Assembly (NCBI GenBank): GCA_902780505.1 | Contig: CACZFN010000010.1 | Span: 1 to 64,000, forward strand | DNA: 64,000 bases | Reading direction: 5' to 3' | From: an uncultured Ruminococcus sp. | GTDB taxonomy: Bacteria > Bacillota > Clostridia > Oscillospirales > Ruminococcaceae | Part shown: positions 1 through 7,072 of the stretch, one piece after another | How the letters are laid out: each line of letters begins with the position of its first letter | Numbering within the stretch: the first letter of the stretch is position 1 | Translations under genes and position numbers: made by a program | The notes under the pieces: model-generated | Told to the model about the DNA's origin: nothing | The model's input: the letters and a program-made list of their open reading frames with translations, nothing else | Database searches by the model: none

Positions 1-69
1 AAAAATCTCGACAAGGTGCTTCACGATCATGCTTTTCACAGAGCAATGGAAGAACCCGAAACAGCGTAG
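1..69 (+). CDS. 3' end of an unidentified element gene (partial)
   Basis: An open frame enters from the left edge and stops with TAG, giving the last 22 residues of a protein that ends in a charged tail (HRAMEEPETA). It sits 86 bases ahead of the serine recombinase start on the same strand, so it is probably cargo or an accessory gene of the same mobile element. Too little is visible to name a family. The frame choice rests only on its being open to the window edge and reaching a stop just ahead of the recombinase gene. Confidence 0.4.
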   Translation, partial: KNLDKVLHDHAFHRAMEEPETA

Positions 70-155
70 TCCTTACTGCCATATTCGGTATTCCATGCTC
101 TTTGAGATATACCGAATATGGCTGCTTTGTTTTTATCAGAAAGGAGTTTTTTATC

Positions 156-1793
156 ATGACAAAGCAGTCACATTATAACGTGGGTATCTATGTGCGTTTA
201 TCGCAGGAGGACGAGCGCACAGGAGAATCCATTTCAATAGAAAATCAGAAAAAAATGCTGACGGAATATGTCAGCAAGCAAACAGGCTGGAATTTGGTGG
301 AAATATACGAGGACGACGGTTATTCGGGTACTGACTTCAACCGTCCGGGTGTCCAGAAACTTCTCGATGATGCGAGGTCGGGAAAGATAAACCTGATACT
401 CTGTAAAGACCTCTCCCGTTTCGGTCGTAATTACATCGAAGTCGGTCAGTATGTTGATTACGTTTTCCCTTCATTCAATATCCGCTTCATCGCCCTGAGC
501 GACAACGTGGATACCCTTGAACGCAACAGCACGGCTATGGACATGATGCCGATAGTCAATCTTTTCAACGAATGGCACGCCGCCAGCACCTCAAAGAAAA
601 TTCGTGCGGTCATGGTGTCCAATGCAAAGCAGGGCAAGTATCATGCTCCTGTTGCACCGTTTGGCTATCTTGTGGGAGACACTGAGGACAGATTGCCCGT
701 AGTCGATGAAACGAACGCTCCCTATGTCCGTATGATGTATAAAATGCGTTCCGAGGGTGCAAGCTCTCCGCAGATCGCTAAGGCACTCAACGCTCAGGGG
801 GTTATCACTCCGTCCGATTACACATACAAGCGTTTGGGCAAGCCGAATCCCTACATATCCAACCACTTGTGGAATGCCGCAATGGTGCGTGATATTCTCG
901 AAAATCCCATTTACAAGGGCTGTGTTGTCAATCAGAAATACACCACTATTTCCTACAAAAATCACCAAAGGTATATCAGAGATTCTGATGAATGGATCGT
1001 CGTTGAAGATGCCTTTGAGCCTATCGTGGACAAGGAATTATGGGATAAGGTGCAGGAGGTCAACAAGTCGTGCAGTCACGGCAAGGTCACAAAAAGCGGA
1101 GTGATACTTCCGCTCGGCGGTCTGATGTACTGTGCCGACTGTGGGGCAAAGCTGAAAAATAATACCACGTTCCATGAATCAAAAAAGCGTGGCAAATATA
1201 AGCTCGTCACCTATATCTGCAACACTTATGCGAACCACGGCAAGGAGGTATGCTCCTCGCATTCAATTTTACAGCGTATCATTGAGGGGCTTGTTCTTGA
1301 GGACATTCGTGCAAGGGCAAAGCGTGTCATTGAGGACGAGGACGGCGAGAGACAGCGCTATCTTGCGATCAAGGCGAATGAGCGTAAGCAGCAGACCGAG
1401 GACGAGAGCCGACTTCTGAAACAGGCTGAGAGCCGTCTGGCGGAGCTTGAAACGATCATCAGTAAGACTTACGAAGAAAGAATGCTCGGTAAGCTGCCCG
1501 AAGATCTGAGTGCAAAAATGCTTGAAAAGTATACTGCCGAACAGAAGGAACTTACCACGCAGGCGGAGCAGTATCGCAAAGCAAGAGCGCAGGAACAGCA
1601 GGACGAACAGGACATTGAGAGATTCATTCAGCGTTTGAAGAAGTGGAGCGATGTGGAGTGTCTTACCCGTGAGCTGTGCTTAGACCTCATCGAATTTATT
1701 GTAGTTCACGCCCGTCCCGAAGATCGAAACGCACCTCGCAAAAACAGCATCGTATCACAGTTGCCCTCAATCGTATCTGCATTATCTTTATAG
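156..1793 (+). CDS. Large serine recombinase (site-specific integrase/transposase)
   Basis: This 545-residue protein cuts and rejoins DNA through a covalent serine intermediate, and probably excises or integrates the element. The N-terminal resolvase domain (about residues 8-150) has the catalytic Ser16 in YVRLS and the conserved LSRFGRN helix. A recombinase domain follows (about 165-300). Next is a zinc ribbon that starts at CADCG near residue 326 and has further Cys near 353 and 365. A coiled coil of about 100 charged residues (about 400-500) comes last. This is the architecture of TnpX/Tn4451-type and phage-type large serine recombinases. An upstream ATG at 102 is open, but AAGGAG at 141-146 selects the ATG at 156. 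The 3' end overlaps the convergent helix-turn-helix gene by 88 bases, which is unusual and may mark a junction between modules. Confidence 0.93.
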   Translation: MTKQSHYNVGIYVRLSQEDERTGESISIENQKKMLTEYVSKQTGWNLVEIYEDDGYSGTDFNRPGVQKLLDDARSGKINLILCKDLSRFGRNYIEVGQYVDYVFPSFNIRFIALSDNVDTLERNSTAMDMMPIVNLFNEWHAASTSKKIRAVMVSNAKQGKYHAPVAPFGYLVGDTEDRLPVVDETNAPYVRMMYKMRSEGASSPQIAKALNAQGVITPSDYTYKRLGKPNPYISNHLWNAAMVRDILENPIYKGCVVNQKYTTISYKNHQRYIRDSDEWIVVEDAFEPIVDKELWDKVQEVNKSCSHGKVTKSGVILPLGGLMYCADCGAKLKNNTTFHESKKRGKYKLVTYICNTYANHGKEVCSSHSILQRIIEGLVLEDIRARAKRVIEDEDGERQRYLAIKANERKQQTEDESRLLKQAESRLAELETIISKTYEERMLGKLPEDLSAKMLEKYTAEQKELTTQAEQYRKARAQEQQDEQDIERFIQRLKKWSDVECLTRELCLDLIEFIVVHARPEDRNAPRKNSIVSQLPSIVSALSL

Positions 1794-2371
1794 ATAGCCT
1801 TTAGCTGGCTCTTAGCTTGCAAGATGATCAGTATTTGATTTCTCTGTATTTTGTCTTTAGTATTTAATTGCCCTTGATTTTCTACCGCTTGAATTTCTAC
1901 GGGTAGAATTTCAAGGGGTAGAATTTCTATGCCTTGTTTTCCTGCCCCTTGTGGGGCTTTTTTTACGGAGACTGTTGAAACATCTCCGTCCTCATCTTCT
2001 GTATCATCGCCCTGGTCCGCATCAGGCTTGTCCTTTTCAGAATACTCATAGAAGTCATAGACATACTCAATGCGCCCGCTTTCGGTCTGATTCGGCATCA
2101 GCTTCGTGACCGTGAGATAGCCCCACTCCTTCAGCTCGTCGAGTGCTGCCTTGATCGCAGTCTCTTTCTCCTTGCAGATCGAAGTCAGTCCAGCGATAGA
2201 GTAGTCCCAATTCTCCGGCAAAGAAAGCACTTTGCTGAGAAGTCCGATTGCTTTCAGGCTCAGATTGGTTGACCGCAGATGATAGTTGCTCATCACGGTA
2301 TAGTTGGCATTTTTATTGACACGGCACACCGATGAAGGTGCTGTCTTTGATTTTCTCGGTTTCTTTGACAT
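1706..2371 (-). CDS. Helix-turn-helix protein of mobile element
   Basis: The product has 221 residues. The N-terminal half (about 25-110) reads like the winged-helix domain common in clostridial conjugative and mobilisable elements: NYTVMSNYHLRS, then a segment predicting helices (LKAIGLLSKVLSLPENWDY) and a DNA-recognition-like part (KEKETAIKAALDELKEWGYL). The middle is acidic, and the rest is low-complexity (repeated EILPLEILPVEIQ). Such proteins are replication or regulatory factors of the element; the exact role is not known. A good ribosome site (ACGGAGG) precedes the start. The last 29 or so codons lie inside the end of the recombinase gene on the other strand, so the natural C-terminus may have been replaced when the recombinase module was joined. 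Confidence 0.7.
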   Translation of the reverse strand: MSKKPRKSKTAPSSVCRVNKNANYTVMSNYHLRSTNLSLKAIGLLSKVLSLPENWDYSIAGLTSICKEKETAIKAALDELKEWGYLTVTKLMPNQTESGRIEYVYDFYEYSEKDKPDADQGDDTEDEDGDVSTVSVKKAPQGAGKQGIEILPLEILPVEIQAVENQGQLNTKDKIQRNQILIILQAKSQLKAIYKDNADTIEGNCDTMLFLRGAFRSSGRA

Positions 2372-2396
2372 ATTCCATTTCCTCCGTTCCCGCAGC

Positions 2397-2651
2397 TCAG
2401 GCGAGCTTCATCTGAGTGATCCTGAACTTGTTGACCATATAAGTCTCACCGATACGCCAGAGGTAGCCTGCATCATACAGCTCGTTCAGAGCGTTTCGGA
2501 TCGTTTTCAGCGAGTCATTCTCGAAGAACGGACAAAGCTCCTCGGCAGTATGGTAGTCTGTGTCAGGGAAATTGAGCATTCTCAGCAGGATAGCAGTCGC
2601 TTCGCAGGACAGCTTATCATCATTTGGATCAATCCTCATTTTTTCAGGCAT
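2397..2651 (-). CDS. Small winged-helix protein of mobile element
   Basis: This 84-residue protein has a compact all-helix plus wing pattern: helices around ATAILLRMLNF and TAEELCPFFEN, then DSLKTIRNALNELYDAGYLWR, which looks like a recognition helix and wing. It is preceded by AGGAGG at good spacing. It lies 25 bases ahead of the larger helix-turn-helix gene on the same strand, so the two are probably co-transcribed and may be the control or replication pair of the element. The family is not identified beyond winged helix. Confidence 0.6.
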   Translation of the reverse strand: MPEKMRIDPNDDKLSCEATAILLRMLNFPDTDYHTAEELCPFFENDSLKTIRNALNELYDAGYLWRIGETYMVNKFRITQMKLA

Positions 2652-2692
2652 AGAAAATTCCTCCTAATTTTTGTTTATTTGTTACAAAAATC

Positions 2693-2721
2693 TTGACATC
2701 AATATAGCAGCGTGATATAAT
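2693..2721 (+). promoter_or_regulatory. Consensus sigma-A promoter reading into non-coding element DNA
   Basis: TTGACA (2693-2698), a 17-base spacer and TATAAT (2716-2721) form a perfect housekeeping promoter. No plausible protein gene follows on this strand before the element boundary, so the transcript from about 2728 appears non-coding. Confidence 0.8.
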
Positions 2722-2727
2722 GATAGA

Positions 2728-2957
2728 GAGTCAAATGTTGGCTCTTGAACTCATTTTGAGACGAAATATATGTTTAATTTAGTGTCGAATATCTTATGCC
2801 GAGAGGCGATTATTCACGTTGCATATAGTGGTGTTTCGGATTTATAGGAAAAAAATAGCGCCCCTCATTTCTGAGGAACGCTTAACACAGTATTCAGTTT
2901 TGGGCATAAAAATAGCGTATAGCGCTCCAGATTATTCATCAAAGAGCGATATACGCT
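2728..2957 (+). other. Non-coding stretch with two strong hairpins, possible element RNA
   Basis: The 2652-3501 region has no convincing gene. After the promoter at 2693 comes about 130 bases with no good reading frame. Two hairpins follow. The first (2857-2882) pairs AGCG..CCTCA with TGAGG..CGCT around a TTTC loop. The second (2914-2957) pairs AGCGTAT and CGCTC with GAGCG and ATACGCT. Both begin with the same AAAATAGCG sequence. They could be terminators or parts of a structured RNA. I cannot match them to a named RNA family. Confidence 0.45.
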
Positions 2958-2976
2958 GAGATGTTGATTTTCATTT

Positions 2977-3074
2977 TTCTACCGTGGTAAACCTTACTTG
3001 ATTTCTACCACGTTTCTACCAATCTTTTCTTTCTACCAGCCTTGTTCTCGTTATATTCTACCACACTTCTACCA
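2977..3074 (+). repeat. Array of six TTCTACC(A/G) direct repeats
   Basis: TTCTACC followed by A or G starts at 2977, 3003, 3014, 3031, 3056 and 3067. Two pairs are exactly 11 bases apart, about one helical turn. The array ends about 140 bases before the tRNA-derived boundary. This position and geometry fit arm-type binding sites for a tyrosine integrase or excisionase, or a replication iteron cluster. Confidence 0.65.
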
Positions 3075-3213
3075 AATCAACCTCTTTTTCATTTTTTACA
3101 TTTCCCGTATTTTCGTATGTTTGTATTCAGAGAGCTTGAAAAGCCCCGAAAATAGGGAACAATCTGCCGTAAACTGCAAAGCTCTGCAACCATTTGCAAA
3201 GTTGCCTACAATT

Positions 3214-3268
3214 CTCAAAATCCGATGGTAGCGATACCGTGTCGGTTCAAACCCGACCACCGGCACCA
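3214..3268 (+). other. Attachment site: 3' part of a tRNA-Leu gene
   Basis: The sequence runs from an anticodon loop (CTCAAAA, anticodon CAA) through the variable arm (GGTA..TACC), the T arm (GTCGG, loop TTCAAAC, CCGAC), the acceptor strand CACCGGC, discriminator A and CCA (3266-3268). No 5' half (D arm, 5' acceptor GCCGGTG) exists upstream; the bases before the loop do not pair with the anticodon stem. A 3' tRNA fragment like this is the classic duplicated att core left by integration into a tRNA gene. The intact gene should lie at the other end of the element, left of the window. Confidence 0.8.
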
Positions 3269-3270
3269 AT

Positions 3271-3300
3271 AAGCCCCTTAGCTTTGCTGAGGGGCTTTTC
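3271..3300 (+). terminator. Terminator of the original tRNA gene
   Basis: AAGCCCCT pairs with AGGGGCTT across a short loop and is followed by TTTT. It directly follows the tRNA 3' fragment, so it is probably the host terminator left in place by the integration. Confidence 0.8.
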
Positions 3301-3387
3301 AATAAAAAATGTGTCTTATGGCAGCAAGATAGAAAATCGGGCGCTTTTTTTATACATTATTACTATAAAAAATAGTCAAAATTCTAC

Positions 3388-3416
3388 TTGATTTTTGTAC
3401 AAAAATGTGGTAAAAT
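3388..3416 (+). promoter_or_regulatory. Promoter of the cheY gene
   Basis: TTGATT (3388-3393), a 17-base spacer and TAAAAT (3411-3416), with TG one base before the -10 (extended -10). A small palindrome, GTGCAT-taat-ATGCAC (3438-3453), lies in the leader before the cheY ribosome site and could be an operator. Confidence 0.55.
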
Positions 3417-3501
3417 TACTATAAGGCATTTGTGAGGGTGCATTAATATGCACAATTTGGAAAAATGTGTAAAAATATTCGGAACAATTGGAGGAATTCA
3501 G

Positions 3502-3882
3502 ATGGCACTCGAAAATATAAAGGTAATGATCGCCGACGATTCAATGTTTGCAAGGAAAAAGCTTATAAACTTCATATCCACACTTGGCGTTGCAGAGGTG
3601 ATTGAGGCGGCTGACGGCGAAGAAGCTGTTGAAAAATATAAAGCATCAAAGCCGAATGTTGTTTTTATGGATATCGTTATGCCTAAAAAGACAGGTATTG
3701 AGGCTGTTAAGGAGATAGTTGCGTTTGATCCTTCCGCAAAGGTGATAATGGCATCATCAGTCGGCACACAGAACCACCTGCGTGACGCTATCATGGCGGG
3801 GGCTTCTGACTTTATACAGAAGCCGATCTCAAATGACCAGATACAGAAGATACTTGAAAACACGGCTAAGGAAGTAAAATAA
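3502..3882 (+). CDS. cheY: CheY-like single-domain response regulator
   Basis: This is a 126-residue receiver domain only, the size of CheY. It has the acidic pair Asp12-Asp13, the phosphorylation site Asp57 in VVFMDIVMP, the Ser in MASSVGT and the conserved Lys in IQKPIS. It would accept phosphate from CheA and pass the signal to an output machine. The start at 3502 is chosen by GGAGG at 3490-3494; an in-frame ATG at 3448 is rejected because it lacks a ribosome site. The next gene is a CheX-domain protein, so the pair probably forms a phospho-signal and phosphatase unit for the cheA operon at 39-45 kb. Confidence 0.9.
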   Translation: MALENIKVMIADDSMFARKKLINFISTLGVAEVIEAADGEEAVEKYKASKPNVVFMDIVMPKKTGIEAVKEIVAFDPSAKVIMASSVGTQNHLRDAIMAGASDFIQKPISNDQIQKILENTAKEVK

Positions 3883-3921
3883 ATAATCACGCCTTTACGG
3901 GCCGAAAGGACAGATAGTTTT

Positions 3922-4806
3922 ATGTTTGCACAGTTTTTTGGAAGTTTTTTACTGCACAAAGGTCTTGTTACAGCGCAGGATCTGACGGTAGCTTTTGAGG
4001 AAAAGAAGAACACAAGAATGCGTCTTGGCGTTCTTGCGATAAATGCGGGGCTTATGACCTCGGAACAGGTAGAGCACGTAAATGTAACACAGCAGAGTGT
4101 TGACAAGCGTTTCGGCGACCTTTGCGTTGAACTTGGATACCTCACGGACAATGATGTTGAAAGACTGCTTTCCGAACAGCCGACTGACTATCTGCTGCTC
4201 GGGCAGACGCTTGTGAACAGCGGTGTTATGTCAAATGCTGACTTTGAGGCGGCTATAAAGGAATATAAGGAAGAAAACTCGCTTTCAAATGACGATATAT
4301 CCGGCAACCAGTCTGATAAGCTGTCAAAGCTTATTTCGGGCTTCTATCACTTTGATACGGCGGCAAATGCAAGGATATATACAGAGTATACAACACTTCT
4401 TTTCAAGGATATAATCAGGTTTATAGGTGATGACTTCACGCCGCTCGGTTCAAGCATAATCCACGAACTTGAAGCGCCGCATATCGTCAAGCAGGCTATA
4501 ACCGGTGCGTATAACTCGATCACCTGTGTGGCGGCTGATACGGCTGAATATATGGCGTTTGCCGAAAGGTTTGCAAAGGAAGAATTCACGGAGGTCGATG
4601 ATTTCGTAGATGCGACTGTCGGTGAGTTTATGAATGTAAACAACGGGCTTTTCACGGTGAACGAATCAAACGAACACGGCATAGAACTTCAGCTTGATCC
4701 GCAGGAGATACACAACCACGACAAGATCGTGTTTGAAAACCCTGCGTTCCTTATCCCTGTATCGTTTAGCTTTGGCGAGGTCAATTTCGTTATTTCAAAC
4801 GGCTGA
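3922..4806 (+). CDS. CheX-domain chemotaxis protein
   Basis: This 294-residue protein has two parts. Residues 1-130 are helical and contain a repeated pattern (LLHKGLVTAQDL, AINAGLMTSEQV, CVELGYLTDNDV, LVNSGVMSNADF), four copies of about 35-40 residues that resemble the bundles found in type II/IV secretion ATPase N-domains. Residues about 155-294 fit the CheX/CheC phosphatase fold, with SSIIHELEAPHIVKQ and VGEFMNVNNGLF at the places of the conserved E..N helices. CheX removes phosphate from CheY. It follows cheY by 39 bases. The repeat-CheX fusion is unusual. Phosphatase activity is inferred. Confidence 0.7.
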   Translation: MFAQFFGSFLLHKGLVTAQDLTVAFEEKKNTRMRLGVLAINAGLMTSEQVEHVNVTQQSVDKRFGDLCVELGYLTDNDVERLLSEQPTDYLLLGQTLVNSGVMSNADFEAAIKEYKEENSLSNDDISGNQSDKLSKLISGFYHFDTAANARIYTEYTTLLFKDIIRFIGDDFTPLGSSIIHELEAPHIVKQAITGAYNSITCVAADTAEYMAFAERFAKEEFTEVDDFVDATVGEFMNVNNGLFTVNESNEHGIELQLDPQEIHNHDKIVFENPAFLIPVSFSFGEVNFVISNG

Positions 4807-4823
4807 TGAACAGATAATTGATG

Positions 4824-4852
4824 CTCCCACATACGTTTGTGGGAGTATTTTT
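4824..4852 (+). terminator. Terminator after the CheX gene
   Basis: CTCCCACA pairs perfectly with TGTGGGAG around a six-base loop, followed by TATTTTTGT. It ends the cheY-cheX unit. Confidence 0.85.
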
Positions 4853-4881
4853 GTACAGAGAAAAAATTTTTGTGAAAACAC

Positions 4882-4910
4882 TTGCAATTTATATTAAGAT
4901 GTGTTATAAT
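4882..4910 (+). promoter_or_regulatory. Promoter of the SRP RNA gene
   Basis: TTGCAA (4882-4887), a 17-base spacer and perfect TATAAT (4905-4910), placed about 28 bases before the closing helix of the SRP RNA. Confidence 0.75.
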
Positions 4911-4937
4911 AATCAGGTGATATTAGGACAGTAATAA

Positions 4938-5078
4938 CCGATCGATCCGAGATATGGGTATGTGGGTCCTGTGCAATGAAACGCTGTGAACCATGTCAGG
5001 CGGGGAACCGAGCAGCATTAAACGGTTTGTTTCGTGTGACACAGTTTCGCCTGCATACCTTTATGTCGGATCGATTTT
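4938..5078 (+). ncRNA. ffs: Signal recognition particle RNA (small, 4.5S-like)
   Basis: The core hairpin is CAGG-cgg-GGAA-ccg-AGCAGC at 4997-5016, with the GGAA tetraloop and the bulge that binds Ffh. The outer helix ATCGATCCGA (4941-4950) pairs perfectly with TCGGATCGAT (5066-5075). Inner helices GGTATG/CATACC and GAAAC..TGTG/CACAGTTTC support the fold. A T run (5075-5080) ends it. The RNA is about 140 bases long and shows no Alu-domain extension, so it resembles the short bacterial type and not the long Bacillus 6S type. Its place just ahead of dnaX is the usual Firmicute order. Confidence 0.95.
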
Positions 5079-5098
5079 TTGTGATAAGGAGTGAAGCA

Positions 5099-6694
5099 AT
5101 GTACAGGGCTTTATACAGAAAATGGCGGCCTATGTCCTTTGATGACGTTGTTTCACAGCCGCAGGTCACACAGACACTCAAAAACCAGATAAAGAACAAC
5201 AAGACTGCCCATGCATACCTGTTTACAGGTTCAAGGGGGACGGGAAAGACGACCTGTGCAAGGATATTTGCAAAGGCGATAAACTGTCTTAATCCTAAGG
5301 ACGGAGAGCCGTGTCTTGAGTGTGAGATATGCAAAAACGCCGATAACGGGACACTTTCGGATATATTTGAAATGGACGCTGCTTCAAACTCAAAGGTCGA
5401 TGATATACGGGAACTGCGTGAGGGCGTAGTGTATATGCCCGAAATGTGCAGGTATAAGGTGTATATCATAGATGAAGTCCATATGCTTTCGGCAGGGGCG
5501 TTCAATGCGCTTTTAAAGACTATGGAGGAACCGCCCGAACACGTAAAGTTTATTCTTGCTACAACCGAGATACACAAGGTGCCTGCAACTATAGTTTCAA
5601 GGTGCCAGCATTTTGATTTCAGGCGGATAAGGACAGAGGATATAGTAAGCAGGCTTAAATATATCGCGGGCGAGGAAAACTTAGGGCTTACAGATGATGC
5701 GGCACAGCTTATAGCAAGGCTTTCTGACGGCGGAATGCGCGATGCGCTTTCGCTGCTTGACCAGTGTGCTGCTTATTCGGAAAACATTGACGGACAGATA
5801 GTATCAAATGCGGCAGGTATTGCGGGCAGGGATTATCTGTTTGACATAATTGAAAAGATAACAAAAAAAGATGCGGCTTCGGCATTAAGAACGATAAGCG
5901 AGCTTTACGGGATGAGCAAGGACCTCAAAGTCCTGTGCGGTGAACTTATTGAGCAGATGCGCAATATCATGCTTATAAAGGCAGTAGACGGCGCTGATGA
6001 CCTTATGACCTGCCTGCCCGAAGAAATAGCAAGGCTTAAACAGATAGCTTCAGGGGTAAGTATAGATCAGGTGCTTATGTACCTTTCACAGCTTCAGGAT
6101 TGTTCGGACAAGCTCAGGGGGGCATCATCCAAGAGGACGGAACTTGAAATGTGCATAATAAGGCTTTGTACGGGGGCAGCACCTGTACAACAGACGGGTA
6201 TAGGCGCAGGTGTGGATGTGTCTTCACTTATGCAGAGGATAGGTGAGCTTGAAAGGCATGCGGCTTCAGCCCCGACAGCATCATCACAGCAGAGCACTGC
6301 CGCGGCTGAACCTAAAAGTGTCAAAAAAGCCCCGGTAAAGCCACTGAAGAAATTTGATGTCAATAATTACACGCCGCTTTCGGAGTGGCAGCAGATACTT
6401 GATATTCTTAAACAGCGTTACCCTGACATTGCTGCGTTCCTTGATAATTCGGCGGCGGCGATAGAAGGGGATACCTTCAATATTATCTGCGCGAGTGAGT
6501 TCTTTGTCAAGAAGGTAAAGGCTTCAAGCGATACGGATAAACTCAAACAGGTGATACATGATTTTTACGGACGTGACTTCGGCTTTATGCTCTATGCGGC
6601 AAACTCGGTCGATATAAAGGATAAGGAAAACCCTATCAACGAGCTTAAAGAGCGTGCAAAGAGCTTAGGCATTGAAGTTGAAATAAAAAAATAA
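5099..6694 (+). CDS. dnaX: DNA polymerase III subunits gamma/tau
   Basis: The clamp-loader ATPase of the replisome, 531 residues. It has Walker A GSRGTGKTT (about residues 44-52), a four-Cys zinc module (C..C..C..C within NCLNPKDGEPCLECEIC), Walker B with DEVHML, and sensor-1 and SRC arginine-finger motifs (ATTEIHK, SRCQHFDFRR). A tau-like C-terminal part begins after about residue 400. The start is the ATG at 5099 with AAGGAG at 5086-5091; upstream in-frame ATGs fall inside the SRP RNA. A run of six A bases in codons 409-410 is discussed in the findings. It is followed by ybaB and recR in the standard order. Confidence 0.97.
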   Translation: MYRALYRKWRPMSFDDVVSQPQVTQTLKNQIKNNKTAHAYLFTGSRGTGKTTCARIFAKAINCLNPKDGEPCLECEICKNADNGTLSDIFEMDAASNSKVDDIRELREGVVYMPEMCRYKVYIIDEVHMLSAGAFNALLKTMEEPPEHVKFILATTEIHKVPATIVSRCQHFDFRRIRTEDIVSRLKYIAGEENLGLTDDAAQLIARLSDGGMRDALSLLDQCAAYSENIDGQIVSNAAGIAGRDYLFDIIEKITKKDAASALRTISELYGMSKDLKVLCGELIEQMRNIMLIKAVDGADDLMTCLPEEIARLKQIASGVSIDQVLMYLSQLQDCSDKLRGASSKRTELEMCIIRLCTGAAPVQQTGIGAGVDVSSLMQRIGELERHAASAPTASSQQSTAAAEPKSVKKAPVKPLKKFDVNNYTPLSEWQQILDILKQRYPDIAAFLDNSAAAIEGDTFNIICASEFFVKKVKASSDTDKLKQVIHDFYGRDFGFMLYAANSVDIKDKENPINELKERAKSLGIEVEIKK

Positions 6695-6720
6695 ACATAT
6701 AAAAAGGAGTTACAGAAACT

Positions 6721-7071
6721 ATGAAAGCAAGACTTCCGCAGGGAATGGGCAAGGGCCCTTCAAACAACATGAACCAGATGATCAGGCAGGCTCAGAAAAT
6801 GCAGAGCGATATAACAGCATTGCAGGAGGATCTTGAGCAGAGAGAGTTTTCCGCATCAGTAGGAGGCGGTATGGTAGATATAACTATTAACGGCAAGAGA
6901 AACGTGCTCTCACTCAACATCAAGCCGGAGGTGGTAAACCCTGACGATATTGAAATGCTTCAGGATCTTATCATGAGCGCATTCAACGAGGCTGTTGCAA
7001 AGCTTGACGAGGAAAGCGACGCTGAGATGCAGAAGCTTACAGGCGGCGTATCCTTCCCGGGACTTTTCTGA
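6721..7071 (+). CDS. YbaB/EbfC nucleoid-associated protein
   Basis: A 116-residue DNA-binding protein with the family pattern MNQMIRQAQKMQSDI near the N-terminus, then VGGGMVDITINGKRNVLSL and a long C-terminal helix (LQDLIMSAFNEAV). These dimeric proteins coat DNA, and their gene is almost always between dnaX and recR, as here. AAGGAG is at 6706-6711. recR starts one base after its stop, so the two are translationally coupled. Confidence 0.95.
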   Translation: MKARLPQGMGKGPSNNMNQMIRQAQKMQSDITALQEDLEQREFSASVGGGMVDITINGKRNVLSLNIKPEVVNPDDIEMLQDLIMSAFNEAVAKLDEESDAEMQKLTGGVSFPGLF

Positions 7072-7072
7072 T

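Noticed and set aside
1706-1793. Recombinase and helix-turn-helix overlap as a sequencing frameshift
   Set aside because: Both frames are open and have normal codon flow up to the overlap; a real convergent overlap is simpler.
2728-2860. Naming the element RNA as a known family
   Set aside because: I could not match it with confidence; only promoter and hairpins are stated.
3096-3302. Minus-strand open frame with VVGFEPTRYRYHRI
   Set aside because: This is the well-known false peptide made by reading a tRNA 3' end backwards; the DNA is the tRNA-Leu att core.
3448-3501. Upstream in-frame ATG for cheY
   Set aside because: No ribosome site; GGAGG just before 3502 sets the start there.
4976-5098. 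Longer N-terminus for dnaX
   Set aside because: These bases are the SRP RNA; AAGGAG and family length support 5099.
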